Part shown: one piece after another, positions 53,501 to 59,096 of the stretch
Layout: each line of letters starts with the position of its first letter
Position numbering within the stretch: the stretch's first letter is position 1
NCBI GenBank assembly: GCA_026874595.1
Contig: CM049309.1
Location: forward strand, 74,694,426 to 74,758,425
Length of the DNA: 64,000 bases
DNA from: Sipunculus nudus
Taxonomy: Eukaryota > Annelida > Sipuncula > Golfingiida > Sipunculidae
Reading direction: 5' to 3'
Position numbers and translations under genes: made by a program
The notes under the pieces: generated by a model
Databases searched by the model: none
The model's input: only the letters and a program-made list of their open reading frames with translations
What the model was told of the DNA's origin: nothing

Positions 53501-56454
53501 GGCCTTCATGATCAGAATGTCCTGACCATAATCAACACTTACAGTGTTAAATTAAGCATTTCATTTTGTGTCTGAAGCTGCAAATGCAAGACTTTATTGT
53601 TGCATATTTATTTATAATGTGACTCACACCAAGTCACAAGTCTTCATTAATTTGATTCATTCTCTTTGTAAGCTTATATTTAAGTGCGTTTCACTTAAAC
53701 ATATTATGATGAAATTTCACTCTTCTTTTGAACCGGGAGGATGTTACATGTTTAAATAATACAGCCCTCGTTGCGCAAAATAGTTTCCCGGTATGGTCCC
53801 TGATGTGGTGACGTCACTTGTATAGTTCACCTGGAATAAAGCTGTTTTGTTCTTGCCACGGACTTTCAGAAGTGTTTTAACAGATATCATTATAAATATT
53901 TTCCAGTAGAGTTTCTCACCTGAATTAAATTCTTGGCAAAACCCTCACAGCATGTGACTTCTGACCTCATTAAATATGTGACACTTGCAGGGCCCTTGTT
54001 TCATATAGTTAGAATTATGGTTGTATTATTTGTATTGTAACTAGTGTGATCTCTTTTTCCACAGGTCCAGCAGCAGTGGTCCAGTTTCAGATCTGGGAGC
54101 GTGGAGACGTTGACATGAAGCAGCTGACAGATAAACTTATTGCTGCCATGAAACACGCTGTTTGTGACATCGTTATGGAGTACCGACTGTTAACAGCCCC
54201 ACTGTGTGAGCCACCTGAACACTATGCCCGCGGCACTGACTCGCCACTCCATTCCGCTCCACCTTCTCCCGTCCCAACTACCATACAAGGTAACTGAAAT
54301 ATCTCTAAACAATCTCTATTGGCATGGACAGCTTTCACATTCAGCTTGTCTCATCAGCCCCCTATTAATCCTCTGTACAGTCACTCTGTGTTAACCATGC
54401 ATTATTGTTGTTGCTGATGCACATAATATGCAACTTATTTAGTTTGCCCAGTGTCACTGAGCAAAAGGCAAGTTATAAAGTACAATCAGGTAAGGATCAG
54501 TGTCCACAGACCTCTCTACTGTGCCATGATATGCATATATGATCATTTGATGGTTTCTACTATTTTCATGCAGAAGTAACAAAGCTGGACTTAAAATACA
54601 TTATACAATGCTGCAATGTATCTTACTCTGTTATGCCCCTCTGTCAGTTTAGCTCATATATTTCACAGATATGTTTTATTACTTAATTGCCATTGGTAAG
54701 TTCTGTGCATATATTTATACTAGTCAACAAATACAATAACCAACATGTATGTGCTCCTTGGGCTTAAAAATTGAAATTACCTGTAGTCATGGGGGGTGGG
54801 GGGGGGGGGGAAGAATTGTTCCAAAAAGTGCAGTGGAGAGGCATATGGTGGGGACTGTACACATTATTTTAATTTGCTTGGGAATCTCCGGATCTCATTT
54901 TATAATGTGATTATTTCTTCCTTCAGTTCATTGAATGAACTCTCACTTAATTCTCTTGAGTGATTTTTCATAATTCAATATTTATTCTCCATCTAGTTTT
55001 CACATGCCTGGACATTTTATCGATACATATCCATATTTTTTTCTTGTCATGCTCAACGTTATTATCACTGTGTGCCTCGTGTTTCTTTGATGTTCTAGCA
55101 GTACTTTTTGATCAGCAACCTTTACTCACATTTCCCAAATAGATATTAACATTGAAACAAGTGTTATATGTTTAAGGTATTTTAGTGCTCTTTATAATAC
55201 ACAATATTGATTTGCCGCAGTGCCTACTGTCAGCCGACCTTGCTTTATGTGTTTCAATTTTAGATATTTTATGAATCATAATGTGTAATGTTAAAATAAT
55301 TTTGATGCTTCATTTGTTTGAATGTTGTGTAAGCTACCAATGCATGATTTATTTAAATGGGAAATTTGCTGATATTGTTTCAAAGGTAATTTTTGTAAAT
55401 AAGACTTACTTTCATTTCATCAATGAAATATATAGATCCTATTTAATTTTGGCAGTCTCAGCATATCAACCTTTGAACACAAGTTTAGACGAAGTCATAG
55501 GAAATTTTTCCAGGAAGTTCCATATACATTTTCATGTGGTATTTAGTCATTTAATGGAATATGACACCTTATGTAAAATAACTTAATATAAATGATGACA
55601 TTGCAGGTGTTTTTTTCTGCCACCCAGCATACTAATAAATGGATGCTACATTTTCTTGATATTACCATATTTTGTTGTGTGTTATTTTTCAGTGTTGTTC
55701 ATATATATCTCTTGTTGCTTATTAGAACAAGAGATAATAGAAAGCCATCCATAAGAGTGTCTCCAATAGACTGTCATTTTAATAGTCAATATTGATAGTG
55801 TAATTTGTAATGTCTTTCTCACAGCTTTTACAAAAAGTTAAGGTAGCAGGATTTGGAAAAACCTGCTAATTCAAAATCAACCAAAAATTTAAGATTAATA
55901 TTAGACCCTTACATTACATATCATTTTTAACCTGATTGTGATTTTGCTGATGGTATACACATTTTTCAAATGTATCCAATTTCATTACCAAGTAACAGCA
56001 AGCTATTTTTTGCAGGTTCATTCTACATGACAATTTCTAAAAAAAAAATGATTTTTTCCTCTAACAGAATTGGCATAGTCTTTTGACCAAGAATGGGCAG
56101 TATTTATTTCAGACAAATGAATCTCAACTCTCCAGTTTGAAATTTGTTGAATGATATTTCAAATAAAAGAAATACAGAAAGCTGGTGGTTTAATTAAATG
56201 CTGTAGCCTATGTACAGCATTATGTAATAGATCAGTATTCACATAAATATTTTTATATATAACTAAGCCTATATAATTGATTGATTGACAATACTCAAAC
56301 TATTAGGGGCACTCTTTGGTTGAATCTAGAGTAAATAGAGAGTAGTTACTGACCAGAGTATATCCTTGTTGTCCCCAGTGTATGTTTTCTATATGTGCTT
56401 ACCTTGTGTACAATATAGCACGCAGACTTAGGAGGAGCAAACCTGGAACCCCTG
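26451..56454 (+). CDS. SZT2: SZT2, KICSTOR complex subunit (partial, spliced, 24 exons seen)
   Basis: Twenty-four exons, all on the plus strand, join with matching phases to about 6,976 coding bases (about 2,325 codons). Conserved landmarks in order include CVSSMITFEHL (E1), SHIMLTFIPASYGDL (E3), FLQCICGHTSRF (E5), EYFFFCPSST (E6), TLPTCLS plus LDLICLTLP (E8-E9), NFWLIMRIHQDHVDCYFH (E13), PGHFACECV (E16), LLQKKLDDAVLEIITFML (E21), GLACIHLSFVDGKGNP (E21-E22) and IWERGDVDMKQL (E23). These match vertebrate SZT2 in order; human SZT2 is 3,432 residues, so roughly its first 1,000 residues and C-terminal region are not in this set. SZT2 is the scaffold of KICSTOR (with KPTN, ITFG2 and KICS2). It holds GATOR1 on lysosomes and is needed for mTORC1 inhibition under amino-acid or glucose starvation. 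Confidence 0.92.
26552..28177 (+). other. SZT2 introns around E2
   Basis: Apart from exon E2 (27196-27335), nothing is recognised. A phrase TTAAGTAAAAATTATTGTTTAA with nearby AGAGGAAGAT occurs twice (about 26975-27010 and 27097-27137), a short local duplication about 122 bp apart. Confidence 0.6.
27196..27335 (+). CDS. SZT2: SZT2 exon E2
   Basis: Acceptor GTTGCTGTAG, donor GTGAGT. The 140-bp exon restores frame from E1 and ends after one base of a codon. Encodes SFPFDIMLLVSRCQQVEMLF, matching the 'PFHFDLM...CQQLQMFF' region of vertebrate SZT2 in position and pattern. Confidence 0.88.
28178..29314 (+). CDS. SZT2: SZT2 exon E3 (large, partly disordered)
   Basis: Acceptor CATATTTTGTAG, donor GTAAGA; 1,137 bp, phase 1 to phase 1. 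The first third is helical (AQIVQQLEDLHERSLHLSDR), the middle holds the conserved SPSHIMLTFIPASYGDL block, and the last third is a Ser/Arg/Lys-rich disordered region. That region carries RSRPVS (28996-29013) and two RTRSSS motifs (29194-29211 and 29254-29271), all fitting the RxRxxS consensus of AKT/S6K-type kinases. The frame stays open past the donor to 29361, but the phase and donor favour ending at 29314. It is longer than the equivalent vertebrate segment. Confidence 0.88.
29315..29742 (+). other. SZT2 intron between E3 and E4
   Basis: A 428-bp intron bounded by GTAAGA and TTTCAG. No repeat or conserved feature seen. The E3 reading frame continues 47 bases into it, which could mislead a gene model. 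Confidence 0.8.
29743..30537 (+). CDS. SZT2: SZT2 exon E4
   Basis: Acceptor ACTTGTTTCAG, donor GTAAGA; 795 bp, phase 1 to phase 1. A hydrophilic, Glu/Lys/Ser-rich first half is followed by the conserved KIPIYVYNCPLNMVREQLV block, which matches 'PVYIYSCSLEALREQ' of vertebrate SZT2. RDRRVS (30342-30359) is another RxRxxS motif. The exon ends with KKHCDAIAEKFLFAFASG, the start of a helical segment completed in E5. Confidence 0.9.
30538..31079 (+). other. SZT2 intron between E4 and E5
   Basis: A 542-bp intron, GTAAGA to CCTGCAG, with no feature recognised. Confidence 0.75.
31080..31329 (+). CDS. SZT2: SZT2 exon E5
   Basis: Acceptor TCCTGCAG, donor GTATAT; 250 bp, phase 1 to phase 2. Encodes GVYKSLQLGFSIHSQDVETV and IEVDVTQFLQCICGHTSRF, matching the vertebrate 'GLFRSLQQ...EIDITPFLLALCGHT' block closely. 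The donor lies about 40 bp before a TIR element in the following intron. Confidence 0.92.
31371..32356. mobile_element. TA-flanked TIR element (CCGTATTTATTC type)
   Basis: Left terminus CCGTATTTATTCCAATTTGG and right terminus (read on the minus strand) CCATATTTATTCTAATTTGG match at 18 of the first 20 bases. TA lies immediately outside each end (31369-31370 and 32357-32358). Length 986 bp, no transposase. TA duplications point to the Tc1/mariner/pogo group, but only by target site. It lies in the intron between E5 and E6 and contains a 5S rRNA-like stretch at 31706-31775. Confidence 0.7.
31706..31775 (+). repeat. 5S rRNA-like sequence
   Basis: The stretch contains AGTTAAGC (31717-31724) and, after a short gap, GGATGGGTGACCGC (31747-31760), preceded by a GTCACC. 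These are the hallmark internal control region blocks of metazoan 5S rRNA, in the correct order and nearly correct spacing. The rest of the 5S gene is not recognisable, so this is a derived fragment (SINE3-like or captured), not a functional gene. Confidence 0.65.
32511..32549. repeat. (TG)n microsatellite
   Basis: About 19 TG dinucleotides in the intron between E5 and E6. Confidence 0.95.
32978..33221 (+). CDS. SZT2: SZT2 exon E6
   Basis: Acceptor TTGCATACACAG, donor GTAATT; 244 bp, phase 2 to phase 0. Encodes LHKAIQTKFLDVVRSWFKPI followed by PEYFFFCPSST, matching '[28 protein letters not shown]' in vertebrate SZT2. Confidence 0.93.
33222..33608 (+). other. SZT2 intron between E6 and E7
   Basis: A 387-bp intron, GTAATT to TTCCAG, with no feature recognised. 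Confidence 0.75.
33609..33648 (+). CDS. SZT2: SZT2 exon E7 (40 bp)
   Basis: A 40-bp exon (EPQDVQGELDEAP plus one base) between acceptor TGTTTTCCAG and donor GTAAGT. It is needed to bring E6 (phase 0) to E8 (phase 1). It encodes an acidic linker with no conserved motif, so the call rests on splice signals and phase. Confidence 0.75.
33807..35224. mobile_element. TA-flanked TIR element (CCGTAAAATCTCC type)
   Basis: Left end CCGTAAAATCTCCACTTAAA and right end, read in reverse complement, are identical for 22 bases and continue with mismatches (…ACTGCGG versus …ACCGCAC). TA flanks both ends (33805-33806, 35225-35226). Length 1,418 bp; no transposase. Interior is locally G+C-richer than the surroundings around 34280-34450. 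It sits in the intron between E7 and E8 and shares the CCGTA start with the element at 31371, so the two may use the same or related transposases. Confidence 0.72.
35225..35671 (+). other. SZT2 intron segment before E8
   Basis: AT-rich intron remainder, no feature recognised. Confidence 0.7.
35672..35974 (+). CDS. SZT2: SZT2 exon E8
   Basis: Acceptor ATATGTTTCAG, donor GTGAGG; 303 bp, phase 1 to phase 1. An acidic linker leads into PLFVHLMCSVRAKKGTF and ETLPTCLS, matching vertebrate 'PLFLHLTCSVRLRG' and 'SLPTCLGQ'. Strongly conserved, so the E8-E9 junction in the middle of the block is well supported. Confidence 0.92.
35975..36598 (+). other. SZT2 intron between E8 and E9
   Basis: A 624-bp intron. 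A short repeat of GTGATGAACA occurs at about 36429-36450. Nothing else seen. Confidence 0.7.
36599..36900 (+). CDS. SZT2: SZT2 exon E9
   Basis: Acceptor TTCTTTGTAG, donor GTATTG; 302 bp, phase 1 to phase 0. Begins SIIQDCLEGPEVDLNELIIT and continues LDLICLTLPGIVEEE, matching 'VLSSLEGPP...LSVTLDVFMLTLP' in vertebrates. The second half is Ser-rich (ERTLSHGSQISGISF) and probably disordered, ending in QQEAVNNCREQ before helical E10. Confidence 0.92.
37370..37445 (+). repeat. Family B 5'-end fragment in an SZT2 intron
   Basis: The phrase GTGAACCTGTGAGTTTATGG at 37374-37393 is a diverged copy of the family B start (GCGAACCTGTGAGCTTATGC), followed by the expected CATCATATGTAAGTTAA-like words. Only about 75 bp remain, about 25 bp before the acceptor region of E10. 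Confidence 0.6.
37471..37656 (+). CDS. SZT2: SZT2 exon E10
   Basis: Acceptor ACCTGTTTGTAG, donor GTAAAG; 186 bp, in phase 0 at both ends. Encodes IEWLLRDEIASSLLHTAPV and PLQFVYGPDQSHVYFKE, matching 'IRWLLEDEMVGALRR' and 'PLSFVFGPERSLTQFKEE' in vertebrate SZT2. Confidence 0.93.
37657..38379 (+). other. SZT2 intron between E10 and E11
   Basis: A 723-bp intron with no recognised repeat. The E10 reading frame runs into it for some distance before a stop. Confidence 0.7.
38380..39921 (+). CDS. SZT2: SZT2 exon E11 (1.5 kb, 8-residue tandem repeats)
   Basis: Acceptor TTTTTATTTGCAG, donor GTAAGA; 1,542 bp, phase 0 to phase 0. It opens with YFERMDIPTHRLNKLGPYYY, matching the vertebrate block after 'FKEE'. 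From about 38785 to 39280 it encodes about 18-20 tandem 8-residue units of the pattern K-x-x-T-E-L-x-Q (for example KGKTELVQ, KDTTELTQ). This is followed by acidic/Ser-rich sequence and a basic cluster HKHRRRRLRRSKTEEG. The repeat block has no counterpart I know of in vertebrate SZT2 and looks lineage-specific. Confidence 0.9.
38785..39280 (+). repeat. 24-bp coding minisatellite in SZT2 E11
   Basis: A degenerate 24-bp repeat in frame with the protein gives successive 8-residue units such as KETTELVQ, KTDTELTQ, KGKTELVQ, KDVTEMRP, KGKTELVQ, KDTTELTQ and KGKAELVQ. The middle units alternate between a GK-type and a DT-type start, suggesting a 48-bp higher-order unit. Confidence 0.85.
39922..40592 (+). 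other. SZT2 intron between E11 and E12
   Basis: A 671-bp intron with no feature recognised. Confidence 0.7.
40593..40788 (+). CDS. SZT2: SZT2 exon E12
   Basis: Acceptor TATTTGTTCAG, donor GTAGCT; 196 bp, phase 0 to phase 1. Encodes a Ser/Thr/Pro-rich linker with repeated TP and TPQ words. It includes RSRHQS (40707-40724), a fifth RxRxxS motif, and QRHLSG. No conserved globular motif; support is from phase, splice sites and absence of stops. Confidence 0.8.
41035..41176 (+). CDS. SZT2: SZT2 exon E13
   Basis: Acceptor ATCACCTTTTAG, donor GTACTG; 142 bp, phase 1 to phase 2. An acidic start is followed by LPNFWLIMRIHQDHVDCYFH, matching '[22 protein letters not shown]', one of the most recognisable SZT2 signatures. 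Confidence 0.95.
41177..41760 (+). other. SZT2 intron between E13 and E14
   Basis: A 584-bp intron with no feature recognised. Confidence 0.7.
41761..41863 (+). CDS. SZT2: SZT2 exon E14
   Basis: Acceptor TTGTTACAACAG, donor GTCAGT; 103 bp, phase 2 to phase 0. Encodes a helical segment EEFIQQKQLYGKVVTKIKNL ending CTQVNQ, matching 'HLQQLLVRRVGEICREVNQ' in vertebrates. Confidence 0.9.
42600..42845. repeat. 36-bp intronic minisatellite, about seven units
   Basis: Units of the form AGAAGCATATG...CATGGAATATTGATT repeat with a period of 36 bp (a few 33-bp or diverged units at the left). Because 36 is a multiple of three, the plus-strand frame stays open as EAYxLHHGILII units. It lies in the intron between E14 and E15. 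No splice acceptor or donor frames it, so I treat it as non-coding. Confidence 0.85.
42902..43031 (+). CDS. SZT2: SZT2 exon E15
   Basis: Acceptor CTCTGTTATAG, donor GTAAAC; 130 bp, phase 0 to phase 1. Encodes KLLLENLYETRMCEQLLVPE, matching '[20 protein letters not shown]'. An in-frame 36-bp minisatellite ends about 60 bp upstream in the intron. Confidence 0.92.
43032..43533 (+). other. SZT2 intron between E15 and E16
   Basis: A 502-bp intron. The phrase GACATGA(C/T)AGGGGCTTC within E15 is partly repeated at about 43115-43130, an internal duplication of exon sequence. Confidence 0.65.
43534..43695 (+). CDS. SZT2: SZT2 exon E16
   Basis: Acceptor TGCTGATTACCAG, donor GTAAGT; 162 bp, phase 1 to phase 1. 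Encodes an acidic start, then QHQPGHFACECVKQVEFNLH followed by PRL, matching '[24 protein letters not shown]' in vertebrates. An open frame in another phase across this exon is a shadow. Confidence 0.93.
43696..44432 (+). other. SZT2 intron between E16 and E17
   Basis: A 737-bp intron with no feature recognised. Confidence 0.7.
44433..44535 (+). CDS. SZT2: SZT2 exon E17
   Basis: Acceptor TTTTGTTTCTCAG, donor GTAAGG; 103 bp, phase 1 to phase 2. Encodes GVQALRTVLNPFSVNNRQNM and FVIRDN...NFYLR, matching '[25 protein letters not shown]...YYLRL'. Very strong match. Confidence 0.95.
44536..45483 (+). other. SZT2 intron between E17 and E18
   Basis: A 948-bp intron with no feature recognised. Confidence 0.7.
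45484..45581 (+). CDS. SZT2: SZT2 exon E18
   Basis: Acceptor AATGTATTATAG, donor GTGAGT; 98 bp, phase 2 to phase 1. Encodes RLEESVSELKAQASTTSLES and a Ser/Lys-rich linker. The position matches the start of the disordered linker after 'YYLRL' in vertebrates. Support is mostly phase and splice signals. Confidence 0.82.
45753..45832 (+). CDS. SZT2: SZT2 exon E19
   Basis: Acceptor GGTTACCATACAG, donor GTAAGA; 80 bp, phase 1 to phase 0. Encodes a linker SRSSSVWSVVTGKKNLEQDD ending SVGFS. No conserved motif; needed to connect E18 and E20 in frame. Confidence 0.78.
45833..47112 (+). other. SZT2 introns around E20
   Basis: Apart from exon E20 (46370-46490), nothing is recognised. Confidence 0.65.
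46370..46490 (+). CDS. SZT2: SZT2 exon E20
   Basis: Acceptor CAATGTTTCAG, donor GTAGGA; 121 bp, phase 0 to phase 1. Encodes SPRRLSMADRD, then RRVEEKIVLSFHGICPVG, which corresponds to 'VDRHIQLLVHGVGQAG' in vertebrates. RRLS is a PKA-like site. Confidence 0.9.
47113..47481 (+). CDS. SZT2: SZT2 exon E21 (followed by a GC donor)
   Basis: Acceptor GAGTCTTTTGCAG. Encodes FLKLLQKKLDDAVLEIITFM, LTAEDVEFIQRPGPP, YYLRQHLLQW and FLYNRTKQTGGKG, matching the vertebrate sequence throughout. Phase 1 to phase 1 requires ending at 47481, where the donor reads AAG|GCAAGT, the consensus for rare GC-AG introns. The GT at 47486 would leave phase 2 and break the conserved GGKGLACIHLSF junction with E22. Confidence 0.92.
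47482..47989 (+). other. SZT2 GC-AG intron between E21 and E22
   Basis: A 508-bp intron that begins GCAAGT and ends TTTTACAG. No other feature recognised. Confidence 0.75.
47990..48160 (+). CDS. SZT2: SZT2 exon E22
   Basis: Acceptor GTAATTTTACAG, donor GTAGTT; 171 bp, phase 1 to phase 1. Encodes LACIHLSFVDGKGNPIQLIS, matching '[20 protein letters not shown]', and a linker with FEGMVAVSEYDIVPSTKIP. The next intron (48161-54064) contains the LTR retrotransposon. Confidence 0.93.
48161..48959 (+). other. SZT2 intron, left of the LTR element
   Basis: No exon. About 48870-48959 resembles, in inverted orientation, the sequence at about 53920-53980 right of the retrotransposon, and also 21780-21960. 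The LTR element has therefore inserted into an older repeat. Confidence 0.6.
48960..49100 (+). repeat. 5' LTR (141 bp)
   Basis: Begins TGTTACATG and ends TTTTAACA. Contains the perfect CRE palindrome TGACGTCA (49027-49034) and AATAAA (49053-49058), which would serve as promoter element and polyadenylation signal. Unusually short for an LTR. Confidence 0.93.
49101..49118 (+). other. Primer binding site (putative)
   Basis: TGGTGGCAGCGGGGCTCC directly follows the 5' LTR. The leading TGG pairs with a tRNA CCA end, as expected for a primer binding site. I cannot name the tRNA with confidence. Confidence 0.6.
49354..50230 (+). pseudogene. gag (capsid and nucleocapsid), disrupted
   Basis: The probable start is the ATG at 49354 in an ACCATGG context. 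A capsid-like region (KWKKWTKELETRLRYF) is followed by a shift of reading frame between about 49690 and 49740 and a TGA stop at 49901-49903. The nucleocapsid part has an incomplete CX2CX3HX6C motif and a standard CX2CX4HX4C zinc knuckle (50165-50206). The first frame ends at 49740. These breaks mean the copy cannot make full-length Gag. Confidence 0.85.
50231..53462 (+). pseudogene. pol (protease, RT, RNase H, integrase), disrupted
   Basis: The protease active-site region reads DCGAS (from 50378) rather than the usual DTG/DSG. RT has FSKFDLKNGYWH and an IADD box (51172-51183). RNase H has QCDASQSGLGA and LSDHKPL. Integrase has the H-H-C-C zinc region and a DD35E triad at 52464, 52623 and 52731. 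Breaks: TAG at 50462-50464, a frame change near 50905-50935, another near 52110-52130, TAA at 52578-52580 between the first two integrase acidic residues, and TGA at 53148-53150. The coding sequence ends at 53462. Confidence 0.9.
53742..53882 (+). repeat. 3' LTR (141 bp)
   Basis: Same sequence as the 5' LTR with no difference found by eye; CRE at 53809-53816 and AATAAA at 53835-53840. A GATAT target duplication follows. Confidence 0.93.
54065..54289 (+). CDS. SZT2: SZT2 exon E23
   Basis: Acceptor CTCTTTTTCCACAG, donor GTAACT; 225 bp, phase 1 to phase 1. Encodes AVVQFQIWERGDVDMKQLTD and AAMKHAVCDIVMEYRLL, matching '[21 protein letters not shown]...ALADAIMELQLLP'. A Pro/Ser-rich tail follows. 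Confidence 0.93.
54290..56418 (+). other. SZT2 intron between E23 and E24
   Basis: A 2.1-kb AT-rich intron with a poly-G tract at about 54791-54810. No repeat with visible ends and no further exon seen. Confidence 0.6.
56419..56454 (+). CDS. SZT2: SZT2 exon E24 (36-bp micro-exon, probable)
   Basis: A 36-bp stretch between acceptor TGTACAATATAG and donor GTAAGA keeps phase 1 at both ends and encodes ARRLRRSKPGTPG with its neighbours. Vertebrate SZT2 has a short basic segment (GRRSFWDML) in about this place. It could be skipped without changing frame. The small size leaves some doubt. Confidence 0.55.
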
Positions 56455-56703
56455 GTAAGATATACGCAAAGCATTTGAACCGGTTGACTGAATCTTCAGG
56501 GCAATGTCTAAGTATGGGTTGTGGCTGTATGAGAATGGCTTTAATTTGGGACTTTTTTCATCCCTCCTCTTTTCTCTTTATTCCTTCTCTCTGTGACATA
56601 AATGTGATATTATCATATGTGGTACTAAATAAGTGGTCAATTTTTTAATGGTTTGTAAAAAATAGTACTATTTTCTTTAGTTTATGGTGGTTTATCTGTT
56701 ATT

Positions 56704-59096
56704 TTTAGCTCAGCTGACTATAAGTCATCTGAGTTATAGTCGTGGTCCATTGTCCGTCATCCGTCCGTCCGTCCGTCTGTAGATGTGGCACGTTTTGAAA
56801 CCGTAAGACTTAGGGATCTAAAATTTGGCATAATGTTAGATGTCCCCAAGATCTCCTACCAAGACGAAAACTCGGTCTTTTAGACTTCGTTGCTTTGAGA
56901 ATATTAACGAAACCCTAAATTTTTATTAAAAACCTATTTTCACACTTCAGGACTGCCTAATATCAAAACCACTCATCTGTTTTTCCTCATATTTACCATA
57001 AATATTCCTCTATATAGTTCCTATGTACTTGCCAGAAATTAAGTGTGTTAAGTTTAATTTCTTTAAGTTATGTGCCTGAACATAATGGACTTAGTAAAAA
57101 TTCAGGAAAAATATTTACTTACTTAACATGAATTCTCAGCTTAAATTTTGAAACTAGAGTCTATTTTCCAAAGTACAGTGCAGCCCGCTTATTGTCATAT
57201 CGGTGGTGCTTGCATAAATTATGATAATAACCGGGATGTGACATTATCCGGGCTTCATCATCAATGTACTTTGGAGTCCTAGAAGAAGCGTTATGTCTCG
57301 AATCATATTAGATAAATCATCAATAAACAGGAAACAGGAACGTTTATTAATATTTTTATTGCACAACGGCATATCAAATTATGTTAATGCACACCTGAAA
57401 ATTTATTTCCTGTAAGTTTTATGCTGCATGCCGCAATAACTGACAAAGATCGGACTTGCCAACAGACAGAGATGTAGCGTCTGGGTGATGAGGTAATATT
57501 TCTGGAGATATGTGACACAGTTATAACATTATTTGTAACAAACTACTTTACTAAATAATTCTTTGCCCGCCTATTGCGCCTTATTTTCCGGATATCTTAT
57601 TAATAACTCAAACATCAATGATCGTCTTTATGATAGGATTGTTCAGGGAGCAGACATGGTCATGCCATTGTCAACTTTCTGAAGTTTCGCCGCGATTTAG
57701 GTTTTTGACCGGGTATCTCCTCAAGTGCTCACAAATCCTCCAGCTTTTTGTTGAGCCTTAAAGGGGATTTCTAGTCGTAAGTAACGTTAAGAGCTTGTGC
57801 TTTATATCATTCTGGCAAAATGTCACTGAAGTTTAAACAGCGGCCTTTCAAATGCCAGGAGTTAATTATGTATGATATGTGATCGTAAACATCGCCCTTG
57901 TTTATGTACGAAGAAAAGAAATGATCTGGATTACCGTGGTATCTTAAGATGTTAATAAGCAAAGTGACGAGGAGTGAATCGCATGCATCACTGCACTTGC
58001 CTGCCGCACATAATTGGGAGATGCGATCGTTTGATACGCCTGACCGATTACAGACTCTTGGCCTCTTTAATTGCAGTGTCGGCGTTTGATGTGAAATAAA
58101 CTGCAAACTGGTTTCACTGTCAAGGGTTCCAAGCATGACAATAAATGGGATTATGACAATGTTCTATGATATTAAATGGTCAAATTTACCATTGTTTATA
58201 TAGGAAATGGTTTGGGATTTCAGATTTATGTGACAATAAGTGGGATTTTCTATTAACCGATATGACACAAAGTGGGCTTGACTGTATATCGCTATGTTTA
58301 ATTAAGATTCAATTGTTTACCCAAAATTAGATCTGAATTTTGTAATTTTTTTAAGTTATTAGCATAAAAATAAAATCAGTACCTTAAATTTTGCCCAACT
58401 TTGACCATGGCACGTTTTTTCCTGTAAGTACCATTGATTTAATTTTCATAGCATATAAATATAAGTATCTAATTTGTTTTAATCTGAAATTTGAAAATTA
58501 AAGCTTGAAAATTAGGCAAGTTATTGATTTTTTTTAGGCTCAATTGTTGTCATTTGCTTTGATTACAGATTACAGATACAGGGTCCCACTCCAGGTTCTG
58601 ATTTGTTACAGTCACTGGGGGAGAACCCCTACTGTGACAGGTGTACAATTATTCTCATATCACCACCCCCATATAATATGTATGTATGTTGTTAATTAGT
58701 TATATTTCAACTGTATACATTTCATAAAATAAAAAAATACATATATATTTAATAATATATATTATACAAAAAAATAGATTCAATTAAACAAAGTGTAAAC
58801 TACTGAAATGTCAACAGTTAATCAAAAAGCTAAATTACTAATGATCATGGTAATAGTACAGATCAATTGTTCACAAACTGCTCACATGCTTTAGTTTCAA
58901 CATTAGGAAACACGTGGTCAGGTCACAAAATATGATTTGCAACAATTTCTTGCTCATCAATACAAACCAATCATATAAACCAACCATGGCCTATATTACC
59001 TCTTCCTCTTACACTTTATCTCCATTTGATATTATTTTAGATTTTTACTTTCAAGGTCAACTTCAGCTAAGCACAGTGAACCATGGGTCCCTTGAT
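56704..59096 (+). mobile_element. Family A element, copy 3 (interrupted)
   Basis: The 5' palindrome lies at 56706-56736 after a T-run, followed by a short (CCGT)n tract and the usual internal phrases. It is split by a TIR element at 57176-58284. Its second half resumes with TTAATTAAGATTCAATTG-like sequence seen in copies 1 and 2. The 3' end has CAGCTAAGC (59064-59072) and GGGTCCCTTGATTG, diverged from copy 1. Confidence 0.6.
57176..58284. mobile_element. pogo/Tigger-like non-autonomous TIR element
   Basis: Left end CAGTGCAGCCCGCTTATTGT… and right end, reversed, CAGTCAAGCCCACTTTGTGT… agree at 24 of 29 bases, ending TCATATCGGT in both. TA flanks both ends (57174-57175, 58285-58286). CAGT-starting TIRs with TA duplications are typical of pogo/Tigger. 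At 1,109 bp it encodes no transposase. A 109-codon minus-strand frame (57807-58136) has no known motif. Insertion into family A copy 3 shows it is the younger of the two. Confidence 0.75.

Larger units (their letters stand above)
48960..53882 (+). mobile_element. Ty3/gypsy LTR retrotransposon, full length, ORFs broken
   Basis: A 4,923-bp element in the SZT2 intron between E22 and E23, in the same orientation as the gene. Two 141-bp LTRs starting TG and ending CA are identical by eye, and a 5-bp target duplication GATAT flanks them (48955-48959, 53883-53887). Internal order is Gag with zinc knuckle, protease, reverse transcriptase, RNase H, integrase, as in Ty3/gypsy. The coding region has several stops and frameshifts. 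A purine-rich tract GGGAGGA precedes the 3' LTR. No env-like gene. Confidence 0.93.

Noticed and set aside
57807-58136. 109-codon minus-strand gene in the pogo-like element
   Set aside because: No transposase or other motif recognised; kept only as a remark under the element.
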